Source of the DNA: an uncultured bacterium
GTDB lineage: Bacteria; Verrucomicrobiota; Kiritimatiellia; PWTM01
NCBI GenBank assembly: GCA_938010045.1
Contig: CALLFZ010000005.1
Coordinates: 1-60,741 of the forward strand
Direction of reading: 5' to 3'
Length of the DNA stretch: 60,741 nt
Shown: positions 20,273 through 29,159 of the stretch, one piece after another
Numbering within the stretch: position 1 is the first letter of the stretch
How the letters are laid out: each line of letters opens with the position of its first letter
Notes under the pieces: model-generated
Databases searched by the model: none
Told to the model about the DNA's origin: nothing
Seen by the model: the letters and a program-made list of their open reading frames with translations, nothing else
Made by a program: the position numbers and the translations under genes

Positions 20273-21349
20273 TCAGGGCGCCCAAATCATCAGCAACTGC
20301 GGGCCGGTGTGCGACGCCAGCCGCCGCGCCGCGACGGACACATCGGCGCCGAGCAGCTCCTGGAGTAGCCGCGGCCGGTCTTCGTAGCGTACCACCCTCA
20401 CCGTCTTGACCCCGAGCTGCTGGGCGGTCGTTTGAACCGCGTCTTCCCAAAAGCCGATCGCGTCAATCATCTTCCGATTGAGCGCCTCAGCGGCGGTGAA
20501 CACGGTGCCGTCGGCCAACTCCCGTACCTGGTCTGTCCCAAGATTCCGTCCCTTCGCGACCAACTCGCAAAACTGGTCGTGGACGTTGTCCACAATACGC
20601 TTCAGAATCTCGACGTGGTTGCTGTTCACTGGCCGGAATGGGTTCATCAGGTCTTTGTTGTCGCCCGACTTTATGACCGGCGCGTCCACGCCAATCTTGC
20701 TGGCGAGCTGGTGCCAATTGAGGCTTTGGAAGATCACGCCGATTGAACCCACCATCGCGGTCGGCTCCGCGAGGATGTGGTCGGCGGCGACGGCGATGTA
20801 GTAGCCGCCCGAGGCGGCGAGGTCGCGGACGAACGCAATGACGCGGCGGTCCTCCCGCGACTCGCGAAACCGTCGCAGTGCGGCGTGAATCTCATCGCAG
20901 GGGGTCACCGCGCCCCCTGGGGAGCTGAGGTCCAGCAGAATGGCCCGTACATCTTGGTCGTTCGTGGCCACGCGGATCTGGCGCAAGACCGATTCGACCA
21001 TGTCGCCCGTCGAAAAAAACCCCGCCGAGCCGCGGAAAATGGGCCCTTCGAGCGCGATCCGAACCACCTTGGTTGTGCCACTGCCCGAGGACCAGCGTTC
21101 GCGCAGGCGTGGAAACTCGTCCTCACCGCCGCGCTGTCGGAGCGACCATACCGCGCCGGATGAGCCCGCCTCAATTCCTTGCTGGCGGGCCCACATGAAC
21201 AGCGCAATCGCAACTGCGCACGCCGCGATGAGCCACGGCCATCGGCAACGGCGTTGCCGGGGCAGAGGCGGTGGGCGGACCCCGACCTCCGGCGGCGGGA
21301 CCGAAGGAGGCGATGCCGGTGAGGTAGATGACGACGGATCCATGTTCAT
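20273..21349 (-). CDS. sppA: Signal peptide peptidase SppA
   Basis: A 358-residue membrane serine protease that degrades cleaved signal peptides. A Pro-rich cytoplasmic N-terminus (about 35 residues) leads to one membrane segment at about 38-54 (WPWLIAACAVAIALFMW). The ClpP-like protease domain follows, with LSSPGGAVTPCDEIHAALRR and the nucleophile Ser180 in DLAASGGYYIAVAADHI. AMVGSIGVIFQ and the lysine-bearing IKSGDNKDLMNPFRP follow, consistent with a Ser/Lys dyad. The length fits the single-domain bacterial form rather than the 600-residue E. coli form. It ends 19 bases from the convergent PHP gene. A long repeat-rich gap lies upstream. Confidence 0.95.
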   Translation of the reverse strand: MNMDPSSSTSPASPPSVPPPEVGVRPPPLPRQRRCRWPWLIAACAVAIALFMWARQQGIEAGSSGAVWSLRQRGGEDEFPRLRERWSSGSGTTKVVRIALEGPIFRGSAGFFSTGDMVESVLRQIRVATNDQDVRAILLDLSSPGGAVTPCDEIHAALRRFRESREDRRVIAFVRDLAASGGYYIAVAADHILAEPTAMVGSIGVIFQSLNWHQLASKIGVDAPVIKSGDNKDLMNPFRPVNSNHVEILKRIVDNVHDQFCELVAKGRNLGTDQVRELADGTVFTAAEALNRKMIDAIGFWEDAVQTTAQQLGVKTVRVVRYEDRPRLLQELLGADVSVAARRLASHTGPQLLMIWAP

Positions 21350-22062
21350 GGCAACCGCATAATGCGGTGCCGCTCTGCTCCGCGCAATCCCGTTTCAGTA
21401 GCCGATTGCACTGTTGGGGTGTACGCGGCCCATACAGGCATCGGCGAAGGAAAGCGAACATCGTTGACCCCAACGACCCCGCGCCATTCGCCGGTGTTTC
21501 TCGCCGCTCCCTCAAACAACACATCTGTTTGAACCATCCAGCCCTCCGCCCTCCCTCGGGACAGGCACGTCGCGGGCCGGCCGTTGGGGACAGGCACGCC
21601 AAGGTGATCGGGAGAGGCACGGACTGTCGGCCCAGCACTCGGGGATAGTCGCCTCGCGTCAGCCGCCACGGGGACAGCACCTTTGTTCGGCGAAGTGGGC
21701 GCAATGAATCCAAAGGGGCAGCCAGGTGCCCGTCCACGGCCTTCGATCGGGGACCGGCGCAAAACCGCGGGGGTCAACCGGAGCGACCGGCGCGCAGGCC
21801 ATGGTACAACGCGAAGGCCCGCCGCCGCCATGAAGGGCGGCTCATACCGCCATCCGAGCGGGGGCCACCCTCGCCAGACAAAAACATGTGAATGCGACCA
21901 CACATGTGTTCTGGAAAGACAGGGATATGCGCATTCAGATCCATCGTCTCACACCTCCCAACGATCCACAGCGCCATCGGCTCTCCGATCAGCGCTGTCG
22001 TTCACGCCCCGACCTGCGCTATAGTGCAACATGACGCACATGCGGCGACACGGAGTTTGACC
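21350..22062. repeat. Repeat-rich gap between sppA and hydrolase
   Basis: No gene is supported in these 713 bases. They hold an exact GGGGACAGGCAC at 21586-21597 and near copies at 21557-21568 (one mismatch) and near 21670. A module resembling CACAGCGCCATCGGC sits near 21968, and the 108-base repeat at 21432-21539 is listed separately. CGGCCTTCGATCGGGGACCG near 21738 is a variant of the block at 108-141. The final bases before 22063 hold the Shine-Dalgarno of the next gene. Confidence 0.75.
21432..21539. repeat. 108-base dispersed repeat, copy A
   Basis: Aligns without gaps to 60124-60231. By hand I count 85 identical positions of 108, including an unbroken run ATTCGCCGGTGTTTCTCGCC in both. 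Both copies lie just upstream, on the minus-strand reading, of a minus-strand gene (sppA here, the TPR-deacetylase there). Confidence 0.85.
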
Positions 22063-23118
22063 ATGGCGGTCGGGAAATGGATCGGCGGTGTCGGTGCGTT
22101 CTTGGGAATGGCCGTCATCGGGTGGGCGGCGGCCGGAAGGTCCGAGCCCCTCTCCTCCGGTTCCCTGACCCGCGAGGAAAACTCGGCCCCCCGGGCGGGG
22201 CGCCCCGCGCGTAGGCGGGTGGAGGTTTCCGCTCCGTGGCGCGTGGCCGTCCCTTATGGAGAGCACCCACGGCAGGTGCTCGACGTGTACCGTCCTGCGG
22301 CCATCGGTCCGTGCCCCGTCGTGTACTTCGTTCACGGCGGCGGCTGGAACGCGCGCAGCCGCACGAACGTCCATGACTTCCTCGACGTGCCGAACCTACT
22401 TTCGAACGGAATCGCGGTGGTCGCCCCGGATTATCGCTTGGTCAATGACGCGAAGGCCGCCGGCGTCGCGCCGCCCGTACGATGGCCGCTCGAGGATGCT
22501 GCGCGTGCGCTACAGTTCACGCGCGCCCACGCCGCGGAGTGGGGCCTCGACAAGACCCGCATCGCCGGCAGCGGTGGCTCGGCCGGCGGCTGCAGCGTAC
22601 TGTGGTTGGCGCTGCATGACGACATGGCCCGCCCAGACTCGTCCGACGCCGTGGCGCGGGAGAGCACGCGCCTGTGTTTCGTCGCGGCCGTCGGCGCACA
22701 AACCTCCCTCGATCCGGTGCAGATGCGCGAGTGGATGCCGAACATCACTTACGGCGCTCACGCCTTCGGGTGGTCCGTCGCGCGTGCGGACGAGCGGGCC
22801 GCCGCCTTCGAGAGCTTTCTCGCAGCACGCGAGCGCCTGTGGCCGGTGATTCGTGAATACTCGCCGATCGAACACGCCAGCGCGGACGACCCTCCCTTGT
22901 GGCTCTACTACGGGGACAGAACGCCGGTGACGAAAGGTGATGCGCCGCGCGATCCCACCCACAGCGCGCTGTTTGGCCTCATGCTCCGGGAGCGGCTTGC
23001 GCCGCTCGGGGTTCCGGTCGTGGTCACTACCCCGGCGCGCCCCGAGGGGCCCCACGCCACGGTCACCGAGGCTCTGATCGCCGCACTCACACCGCCACCG
23101 CAGGGTTCAACACGATGA
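22063..23118 (+). CDS. Secreted alpha/beta hydrolase (esterase/lipase-like)
   Basis: A 351-residue exported hydrolase. The signal peptide MAVGKWIGGVGAFLGMAVIG precedes a linker and an alpha/beta-hydrolase domain of the COG0657 type. It shows the oxyanion HGGGW in VVYFVHGGGWNARSR, the nucleophile elbow GSGGSAGGCSVLW, an acid probably in DDPPLWLYYGDRTPVTKGD, and the late His in RPEGPHATVTEAL. Carbohydrate esterase or peptidase-like activity is possible. ATG 22063 is chosen because GGAG lies 8 bases before it and a signal peptide follows. It overlaps the BNR gene by four bases (ATGA), so the two are co-translated, which suggests joint action on a glycan. Confidence 0.88.
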   Translation: MAVGKWIGGVGAFLGMAVIGWAAAGRSEPLSSGSLTREENSAPRAGRPARRRVEVSAPWRVAVPYGEHPRQVLDVYRPAAIGPCPVVYFVHGGGWNARSRTNVHDFLDVPNLLSNGIAVVAPDYRLVNDAKAAGVAPPVRWPLEDAARALQFTRAHAAEWGLDKTRIAGSGGSAGGCSVLWLALHDDMARPDSSDAVARESTRLCFVAAVGAQTSLDPVQMREWMPNITYGAHAFGWSVARADERAAAFESFLAARERLWPVIREYSPIEHASADDPPLWLYYGDRTPVTKGDAPRDPTHSALFGLMLRERLAPLGVPVVVTTPARPEGPHATVTEALIAALTPPPQGSTR

Positions 23119-24581
23119 TCCGCTCCGCACTTGCCCTTCGCGTCACCATCTCCCTTTTAGCGCTGGGTGCCGCCACGCCGCCGCGTTCCGCGCCTCTCCC
23201 CCGCGACGACGGCTACCGCGGCATCTGGTACTTTAACCAGCCAACGAAGGACGAATACCGCTACAAGTACAGCGGCGGGATGGCGACCTACCCACAGCAG
23301 CATATCCCGATCGCGATCTATTCCGAACGGGCCCGCAAAACCTTTTTCGTCTATGGCGGCACAACCGCGCGCGGCCCCGGCGACCGGCAGGAACTGCTGC
23401 ACATCGTTTCGTACTATGACCACGAGACCGGCCGCGTGCCGCGCCCCGTCATCCTGCTCAACAAGCGTACCGATGACGCGCACGACAACCCCGTGCTCTC
23501 GATCGACTCGATCGGCCACCTGTGGGTCTTCTCCGCCGCGCACGGCACCGCCCGTCCGGCCTTCATCCACCGGAGCGTCCGTCCGTATTCGATCGACGAG
23601 TTCGAGCTCGTCGCGACGACCAATTTTTCGTACCCGCAGCCATGGTACGTGCCGGAGAACGGCTTCCTCTTCCTCCACACGCGCTACGGCGGGCCGCGCA
23701 CTCTTGGCCTTCAAGCCATCCGCGGGCTGTATTGGAGCACGAGCGCTGACGGCCGCACATGGGAGGGGCCGCACCTGCTGGCCTCGATCGAACAGGGCGA
23801 CTATCAGATCAGTTGGTGCGATGGCCGACGGATCGCCACCGCGTTCGACCACCACCCCCCGCCGCTCGGCCTCAATGCGCGGGCCAACATCTACTATCTC
23901 GAAACGGAGGACGTCGGTCGCACGTGGCGCACCGCCGACGGCCGCCCCGTGAACGTCCCGCTCACCACCGTCGACAACCCTGCGCTCGTCTTCGACTCAC
24001 GCACGCGAGGTCTGCTCGTCTACCTGAAGGACCTCGCGTTCGACGCCGAGGGCCGCCCTGTGATCCTCTTCCTGACAAGCCGCGGTTTTGAGCCCGGCCC
24101 GGAGAACGGACCGCGGCAGTGGATGACCGCCCGGTGGACCGGCCGCGAGTGGGAGGTGCGCCCCATCACCACCTCGCTCAACAACTACGACCACGGTTCG
24201 CTCTACATCGAGTCCGATGGCGCCTGGCGCATCATCGGCCCCACCGAGCCCGGTCCGCAGCCCTACAATCCCGGCGGCGAGATGGCCATGTGGCTGAGCC
24301 ACGACCGGGGCGCTTCGTGGCGTAAGATCCGACAACTCACCCTCCACAGCCCGCGCAATCACAACTACGCGCGCCGTCCGCTCAACGCCCACCCCGATTT
24401 CTATGCGATCTGGGCCGACGGCCACGGCCGCCAACCCTCCGAATCGGCGCTCTACTTCGTCAACCGCAATGGCGACCGCGTGCGACGTCTCCCGATGATG
24501 ATGAAAGGCGACGAGGCCGAACCCGAGCCGGTGGAGAATGGCACGCCGTCCGTCCAAGGTTGGGACGGACACCGCGGGTGA
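23115..24581 (+). CDS. Secreted BNR_4-family protein
   Basis: A 488-residue exported protein of the BNR_4 repeat family (six-bladed propeller related to sialidase folds), frequent in polysaccharide-degrading bacteria. After a signal peptide (ALRVTISLLALGAATPPRSA) the domain opens with DDGYRGIWYFNQPTKDEYRY and KYSGGMATYPQQHIPIAIYS. Asp-box-like turns occur at SADGRTWEGPHLL, VGRTWRTADGRPV and HDRGASWRKIRQL. Some members act as ulvan or rhamnogalacturonan-related lyases or glycosidases, but the substrate here cannot be told. The start lies in the stop of the hydrolase gene. A gap of 664 bases with repeats follows. Confidence 0.88.
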   Translation: MIRSALALRVTISLLALGAATPPRSAPLPRDDGYRGIWYFNQPTKDEYRYKYSGGMATYPQQHIPIAIYSERARKTFFVYGGTTARGPGDRQELLHIVSYYDHETGRVPRPVILLNKRTDDAHDNPVLSIDSIGHLWVFSAAHGTARPAFIHRSVRPYSIDEFELVATTNFSYPQPWYVPENGFLFLHTRYGGPRTLGLQAIRGLYWSTSADGRTWEGPHLLASIEQGDYQISWCDGRRIATAFDHHPPPLGLNARANIYYLETEDVGRTWRTADGRPVNVPLTTVDNPALVFDSRTRGLLVYLKDLAFDAEGRPVILFLTSRGFEPGPENGPRQWMTARWTGREWEVRPITTSLNNYDHGSLYIESDGAWRIIGPTEPGPQPYNPGGEMAMWLSHDRGASWRKIRQLTLHSPRNHNYARRPLNAHPDFYAIWADGHGRQPSESALYFVNRNGDRVRRLPMMMKGDEAEPEPVENGTPSVQGWDGHRG

Positions 24582-25245
24582 GCTGCCCACTCTTGGAAGA
24601 AAACGCCGTCGGAATGCGATGAACGCCACGACAGCGACGAGGAGGGGGGAGTTGTGGCGTGCAGTCTGCTTGCCACCGCCGCGCGCGTAAACTCGCCCTC
24701 CGTCCGGCCGATTGCGCTGTGGATTGTTTAGAGGGGTAAGACGAGGGATCGGAATGCGGGAACAAGCAAACATCTTCAGAATGCGACCGAACAAACTCGG
24801 TTTCCGCCATCTCAGCCAGGCGAGGGAGAGACGCTGCGACGTTAGGCGACGCTGGGGACAGAGGCTGGGGACAGGCACACGCCAGCCCACGGCCGCTGTA
24901 GTTCCGCCGGTCCCCCGGCGGAAGATCTGGGGCGAGAAAGCTCCGGCGACAGAAAAGGCCGGTGCCTGTCCCCATTTGACCCGCCATGGTCTGTTCGTGC
25001 GACTACCCTGCCCGGGTTTGACTCGGCCTCTCAATTCTCACATTTTTGATGCGACCCCGACATTCGCGGGAACTGACCAACTGGCCCTGGGACGCACAGG
25101 CAGTGCACAAGAAACCGGCAGCGGGGGCAATTCACGGCGCCGATGAAATGGGAGGGCCGGCGTGCGCCGATCTCCCGTTCGGCGTGGCTCGGAGCGTACC
25201 GCTTCACGGTCAAAGACAACGGCTTTTCGCCGGGAGATGGCGACG
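24582..25245. repeat. Repeat-rich gap between BNR_4 gene and amidohydrolase
   Basis: No gene is supported. Exact GGGGACAGGCAC lies at 24867-24878 and its reverse complement at 24962-24973. Between them is a hairpin TTCCGCC-N8-GGCGGAA at 24902-24923, preceded by CGGCCGCTGTAGTTCCG. The same prefix and a longer hairpin occur at 35045-35077. GGCCGATTGCGCTGTGGATTG near 24703 is the inverted form of the module at 151-168. The last ten bases hold the Shine-Dalgarno GGGAG for the amidohydrolase. Confidence 0.75.
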
Positions 25246-26172
25246 ATGATTCGACGACGCGCGTTCCTCGTCGGCGCGCTCGCCGCGGCCGGATGCCGCG
25301 CGCCAGCCCCGACCGCACCGGTCGGGATCGTGGACGCTCATGTGCACTTCTATGATCCATCGCGTCCCGGCGGCGTGCCATGGCCCCCCGCCAACAACGC
25401 TGTGCTGTATCGGACGGTTTTGCCCGAGCACCTTCGTGTGCTCGCTGTGCCGCTCGGCGTGGCTGGCGCGATCGCGATCGAGGCCAGTCCGGTCGAGCAG
25501 GACAACCACTGGCTACTCGGATGGGCGGATCGCGACCCGTTCGTTCTGGGCGTGGTCGGTCACCTGAAGCCCGGCCGCTCGGGGTTTGCGGACGAACTGG
25601 ATCGTCTTGCGGCGCATCCCCGTTTTCTCGGCATACGGACGGGGCTCTGGAATGTCGAACCCTCGCTCGATGAAGCGGTGCTGGCGGATCTGCGTCGCGT
25701 TGCTTCCCGGGGCTTGTCGCTTGATCTCGGCCAGGGCGCTTCTCGCCTCGCCATGGTGCCAGCGCTCGCGCGCGCGCTGCCGGACGTGCGCATCATCGTC
25801 AATCATCTTGGCGGGCCGGTGATCCGCGCGGGCGGCGAGCCGCCCGTGGAATGGCGGCAGGCCGTCCGCGCGGCCGGGGCGCAGCGCAATGTGGCGATGA
25901 AGATCTCCGGTTTCGTCGAGGCGCTCGGCCGGGGCGCGGGTGGCGGCCAGGTGACGCCGGATCCGGACGCCGTGCGCCCTTGGTTTGGGGAGTTACTGGA
26001 TGCGTTCGGGCCGGAGCGCCTCATCTTCGGCACCAACTGGCCGGTGTGTGAACAGCAGGCGAGCTACGCCCAGGTCGTCGAATTGGCGCTCGGGCTGACG
26101 AGCGGTCTGTCCGAGGCCGAGCGTGAAAGCGTTCTTCGCACCTCGGCGCTGCGCTGGTACCGGCGCGGCTAA
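25246..26172 (+). CDS. Amidohydrolase-2 family lipoprotein
   Basis: A 308-residue TIM-barrel metal hydrolase of the amidohydrolase-2 / L-fuconolactonase-like group. MIRRRAFLVGALAAAGC is a twin-arginine-like or lipoprotein signal with Cys at residue 17, so the enzyme is exported and probably lipidated. The metal motif DAHVHFYDP opens the barrel. Later strands show RIIVNHLGGPV and NVAMKISGF, and RLIFGTNWPVCEQQASYAQV carries the typical G-T/S-N/D-W-P signature. ATG 25246 is preferred to ATG 25237 because GGAG at 25233-25236 is then nine bases away. Lactone hydrolysis of a sugar acid would fit the nearby glycan genes, but the substrate is inferred. Confidence 0.87.
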   Translation: MIRRRAFLVGALAAAGCRAPAPTAPVGIVDAHVHFYDPSRPGGVPWPPANNAVLYRTVLPEHLRVLAVPLGVAGAIAIEASPVEQDNHWLLGWADRDPFVLGVVGHLKPGRSGFADELDRLAAHPRFLGIRTGLWNVEPSLDEAVLADLRRVASRGLSLDLGQGASRLAMVPALARALPDVRIIVNHLGGPVIRAGGEPPVEWRQAVRAAGAQRNVAMKISGFVEALGRGAGGGQVTPDPDAVRPWFGELLDAFGPERLIFGTNWPVCEQQASYAQVVELALGLTSGLSEAERESVLRTSALRWYRRG

Positions 26173-26241
26173 GGGGGAGGGCGGCCCCTGGTTTGAGGCT
26201 GGCGCGTTCCGGCGCGCTCCGTTATTGTGCGGGCGGTGCGA

Positions 26242-27840
26242 ATGCCGATGGACCCGCCACTGTACCGCCGTCCGGCCTTGGCGATCCTGCTGGTGACGGC
26301 GGGGCTCGGCGTCGTCTTGGCGTTGGCTGCGGCGCGTCTGCCCGTGTGCCGTGAGCAGGAGCTTCGGGTAGTTCTCACCGCGCGAACGATGGCGGATCGC
26401 GGCGAATGGTTCCGGCCCACCTATCGTGGCGCGCCCCGCTATCAGAAGCCGCCCACAATGTACTGGCTGACGGCGCTCGCGTACCGGACGTGGGGCACGT
26501 CGAACTCGGCGGCGGTGGCGCGTCTGCCCGGCCTCGCGTTTGCGCTCGGGCTGGTGGCCGTGACGTATGCAGGGGGGCGGGGTCTCGTGGGCCGTCGCGG
26601 CGCGGTGATGGGGGCCACCTTTGCGGCCGCCTCGTATGCGATGCTTCGGTTCGGGTTCCGTGCTGAGACGGACATCGCGCAATCGTTTTGGACGACGGTG
26701 GCGGTGCTGGCCGCGTGGGCTGCGCTGCGCGCGCGCCGCGGCGCGGCCCTGGGGTGGCTAGCGGCGGGGCTGGCGGCGGGGACCGGTGTGATGACGAAGA
26801 GCCCCGCGCCGGCGCTGATTGTGCTGCTCACGGTGGCCATCGCTGCGGTGATCTGTCCCGCACTTCGCCGTCCGGCGCGCGGGGTGGGCCTCGCGGCGCT
26901 CGCCGCGGCGGCGGTGGCGATGCCGTGGTATGTGGTTTCGATGATCAGCGCCGTGCGTGGGGCGGCGGGCGAGGCGGTCTCGCACGAGCTCAATGTGCTG
27001 CTGCGCCGCCCGACGCACCCCGGCCCGTGGTTCTACTATGCGTATGCGTTGCCGGCGGCGATCGCACCCTGGAGCCTCGTGCTGCCGCCCGCGCTCCTGC
27101 GGCTGGTCCGGCGGGTCCGGGGTCGCGCGCGCGACTCTTTCCTCACGGCCTGGCTGGCCGCCGGCGTGCTGCTGCTTTCGGTGCTCGGCAACAAGCAGAT
27201 TCACTATACGACGCTGTTGGTGCCGCCGGCCGCGCTGGCGATGGGCGCGTGGACCGCGCGTCTGCGTACGCGGCGCGGCGCGCGGCTGATGACGCTCTAT
27301 GGCCGTGCGCTTGCGCTCGCGCTCGGCGCTGGCGGTCTGGCCGCGGCGATCGCGGCTCCGGCGCTTCGGATCGAGGCGTGGCCTTGGGGGGTCGGGCTTG
27401 GCCTCGCGCTGGCCGCCGCCGGTGTCGCGGCCTGGCGGCAGGCGGAGGCATGGCCCCACGTGCCGGCGCCCGCCGCACTGCTGGGCCTAGCGCTGGCCGC
27501 GCTGTCGCTCAGCGGACCGTGGGCACCTTGGATTGAAGACGAACAGGTGATCGTCCCGTTCGCGCGACACCTTCGCGACCGCCTGCCTTCGACCACGGCG
27601 GTGTGGACGGTGGGGGATGACGACGGCGCGTTGGAGTTCCATCTTGGGCGCGCGGTGATCGAAGCGCCATCGTTCGAGTGGGCCTGGGCGCACAGCCGTA
27701 CCAACGACGTCGTCATCGTGGCGGCGACGGACCATCAGTTCGCGTTTCCCGAGGTGCCGCCGCCCGTGTATGAAGTGCGCCACCGCTCCGATCGGATCGC
27801 CGCGTACGCCCGACCGCCGCTCGCCGACGCGCTCCGCTGA
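26242..27840 (+). CDS. Membrane glycosyltransferase, GT39/ArnT-like
   Basis: A roughly 532-residue polytopic membrane protein of the PMT/ArnT family, using polyprenyl-phosphate sugars on the periplasmic side. The first segment (LAILLVTAGLGVVLALAAA) is followed by the large first loop with CREQELRVVLTARTMADRGE and RGAPRYQKPPTMYWLTALAY. The R-Y-x-K-P-P signature and the acidic residue before it are family hallmarks. About ten further hydrophobic segments follow, then a soluble C-terminal domain (LPSTTAVWTVGDDDGALEFH). In-frame GTG codons at 26227 and 26236 and ATG at 26242 and 26248 compete as starts, and no clear Shine-Dalgarno decides. The acceptor (lipid A or protein) is unknown. Confidence 0.88.
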   Translation: MPMDPPLYRRPALAILLVTAGLGVVLALAAARLPVCREQELRVVLTARTMADRGEWFRPTYRGAPRYQKPPTMYWLTALAYRTWGTSNSAAVARLPGLAFALGLVAVTYAGGRGLVGRRGAVMGATFAAASYAMLRFGFRAETDIAQSFWTTVAVLAAWAALRARRGAALGWLAAGLAAGTGVMTKSPAPALIVLLTVAIAAVICPALRRPARGVGLAALAAAAVAMPWYVVSMISAVRGAAGEAVSHELNVLLRRPTHPGPWFYYAYALPAAIAPWSLVLPPALLRLVRRVRGRARDSFLTAWLAAGVLLLSVLGNKQIHYTTLLVPPAALAMGAWTARLRTRRGARLMTLYGRALALALGAGGLAAAIAAPALRIEAWPWGVGLGLALAAAGVAAWRQAEAWPHVPAPAALLGLALAALSLSGPWAPWIEDEQVIVPFARHLRDRLPSTTAVWTVGDDDGALEFHLGRAVIEAPSFEWAWAHSRTNDVVIVAATDHQFAFPEVPPPVYEVRHRSDRIAAYARPPLADALR

Positions 27841-27923
27841 GGAGAGGCGGCCGGAGGATTCGTCATGGGCTGCCGCGTCGCGTATCGTGTCGGGTTTGGT
27901 ATTGGCGAACGGAGTCGGTGCAC

Positions 27924-29150
27924 ATGTTTGATCTTCCATCGAGATTTGCGCAACGGATCGGGGGGCCTTCCTTCGGCACCTCGAATGCGATCTACAAGTT
28001 TGAAAAGATCAAGCGCGCGAAGGCCGCCGCGCTGGCCGCGCGTCCCGAAGTCGAGCTGCTCGACTTCGGGGTGGGGGAGCCGGATCAGATGGCGCCCGCG
28101 CCGATTCGCGAGGCGCTGAAGCGCGCGGTGGACGATCCCGCCAACCGCGGCTATGCGGACAATGGCATCCGCGAGTTCCGCCTCGCGGCGGCGCGGTACA
28201 TGGCCGAGTTCTTCGGCGTACGCGACCTCGACCCGGACCGCCACATCAACCACAGCATCGGCTCGAAGTCCGCGCTCGCGATGCTGCCGCTTTGCTTCGT
28301 GGACCCGGGCGATGTCGTGCTGACCACCGTGCCAGGCTACCCGGTGCTCGCCACCCACGCGCGATATCTGGGCGCGCGCATCGTGCCGGTGCCTCTGCGC
28401 GAATCAAACGGTTTCCATCCCGATCTCGACGCGATCCCGGCGGCCGAGGCCGACGCGGCGAAGCTCTTCTATGTGAACTATCCGAATAACCCGACCGGTG
28501 CGGCGGCAACCGAGGAGCTCTTCGACCGGCTGATCGAGTTTGCGCAGCGCCACAACGTGTTGATCGTGCACGACGCGGCCTACGCGACGCTGGTCTTTGA
28601 CCGCCCCCGACTCTCCATCCTCGCTCGGCCCGGCGGGATCGAGTGCGCTGTCGAACTGCACTCGATGAGCAAGTCCTACAACATGACGGGCTGGCGTCTG
28701 GGCTTCGTGGTGGGGCCGCCCCGCGCGGTGCAAGCATTCGCCGAGGTGAAGGACAACACGGACTCTGGCCAGTTCAAGGCGATCCAGCGCGCCGCGTGCG
28801 CCGGCATCGCCGACCTCTCGCTTTCCGAGGCGATCCGTGAACACTACCGCCGCCGACTCGTGCGTCTGGTCGAGGTGCTGCGCGACGTCGGGTTCGACGC
28901 GCGCATGCCGGGCGGCACGTTCTACCTCTACGTGCGCGCGCCGCGTGGCGCGGCCGACACCCATTTCGTGTCGGCGGAGGAGGCCTCGCAGTACCTGATC
29001 CGCGAGTGTTCGGTTTCGACTGTGCCGTGGGACGATGTGGGCGCCTACCTTCGCTTCTCCGCGACCTTTGAGGCGCGCGACGAGGCCGACGAGGCCCGCG
29101 TCTTGGACGAGCTGGGCCGCCGTCTTCACGCGGCGCGGCTGCGGTTCTGA
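27924..29150 (+). CDS. dapL: LL-diaminopimelate aminotransferase
   Basis: A 408-residue PLP-dependent class I aminotransferase that converts tetrahydrodipicolinate directly to LL-diaminopimelate, for lysine and peptidoglycan. It has LLDFGVGEPDQMAPAPIREA, YADNGIREFRLAAARYMAEF, SIGSKSALAMLPLCFVDPGD, YVNYPNNPTGAAATEELFD and the Schiff-base lysine in MSKSYNMTGWRLGFVVG. The wording resembles the DapL2 branch. ATG 27924 is chosen over GTG 27918 because GGAG lies nine bases before it. DapL replaces the succinylase route and is widespread in the PVC group. It is followed after nine bases by the Rsm22-like gene. Confidence 0.9.
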   Translation: MFDLPSRFAQRIGGPSFGTSNAIYKFEKIKRAKAAALAARPEVELLDFGVGEPDQMAPAPIREALKRAVDDPANRGYADNGIREFRLAAARYMAEFFGVRDLDPDRHINHSIGSKSALAMLPLCFVDPGDVVLTTVPGYPVLATHARYLGARIVPVPLRESNGFHPDLDAIPAAEADAAKLFYVNYPNNPTGAAATEELFDRLIEFAQRHNVLIVHDAAYATLVFDRPRLSILARPGGIECAVELHSMSKSYNMTGWRLGFVVGPPRAVQAFAEVKDNTDSGQFKAIQRAACAGIADLSLSEAIREHYRRRLVRLVEVLRDVGFDARMPGGTFYLYVRAPRGAADTHFVSAEEASQYLIRECSVSTVPWDDVGAYLRFSATFEARDEADEARVLDELGRRLHAARLRF

Positions 29151-29159
29151 GGCCCGGCG

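Noticed and set aside
24553-24565. TCCAAGGTTGGGA resembling the palindrome of the double-palindrome family
   Set aside because: It lies inside the BNR_4 coding region, has an arm mismatch and no partner at 32 bases.
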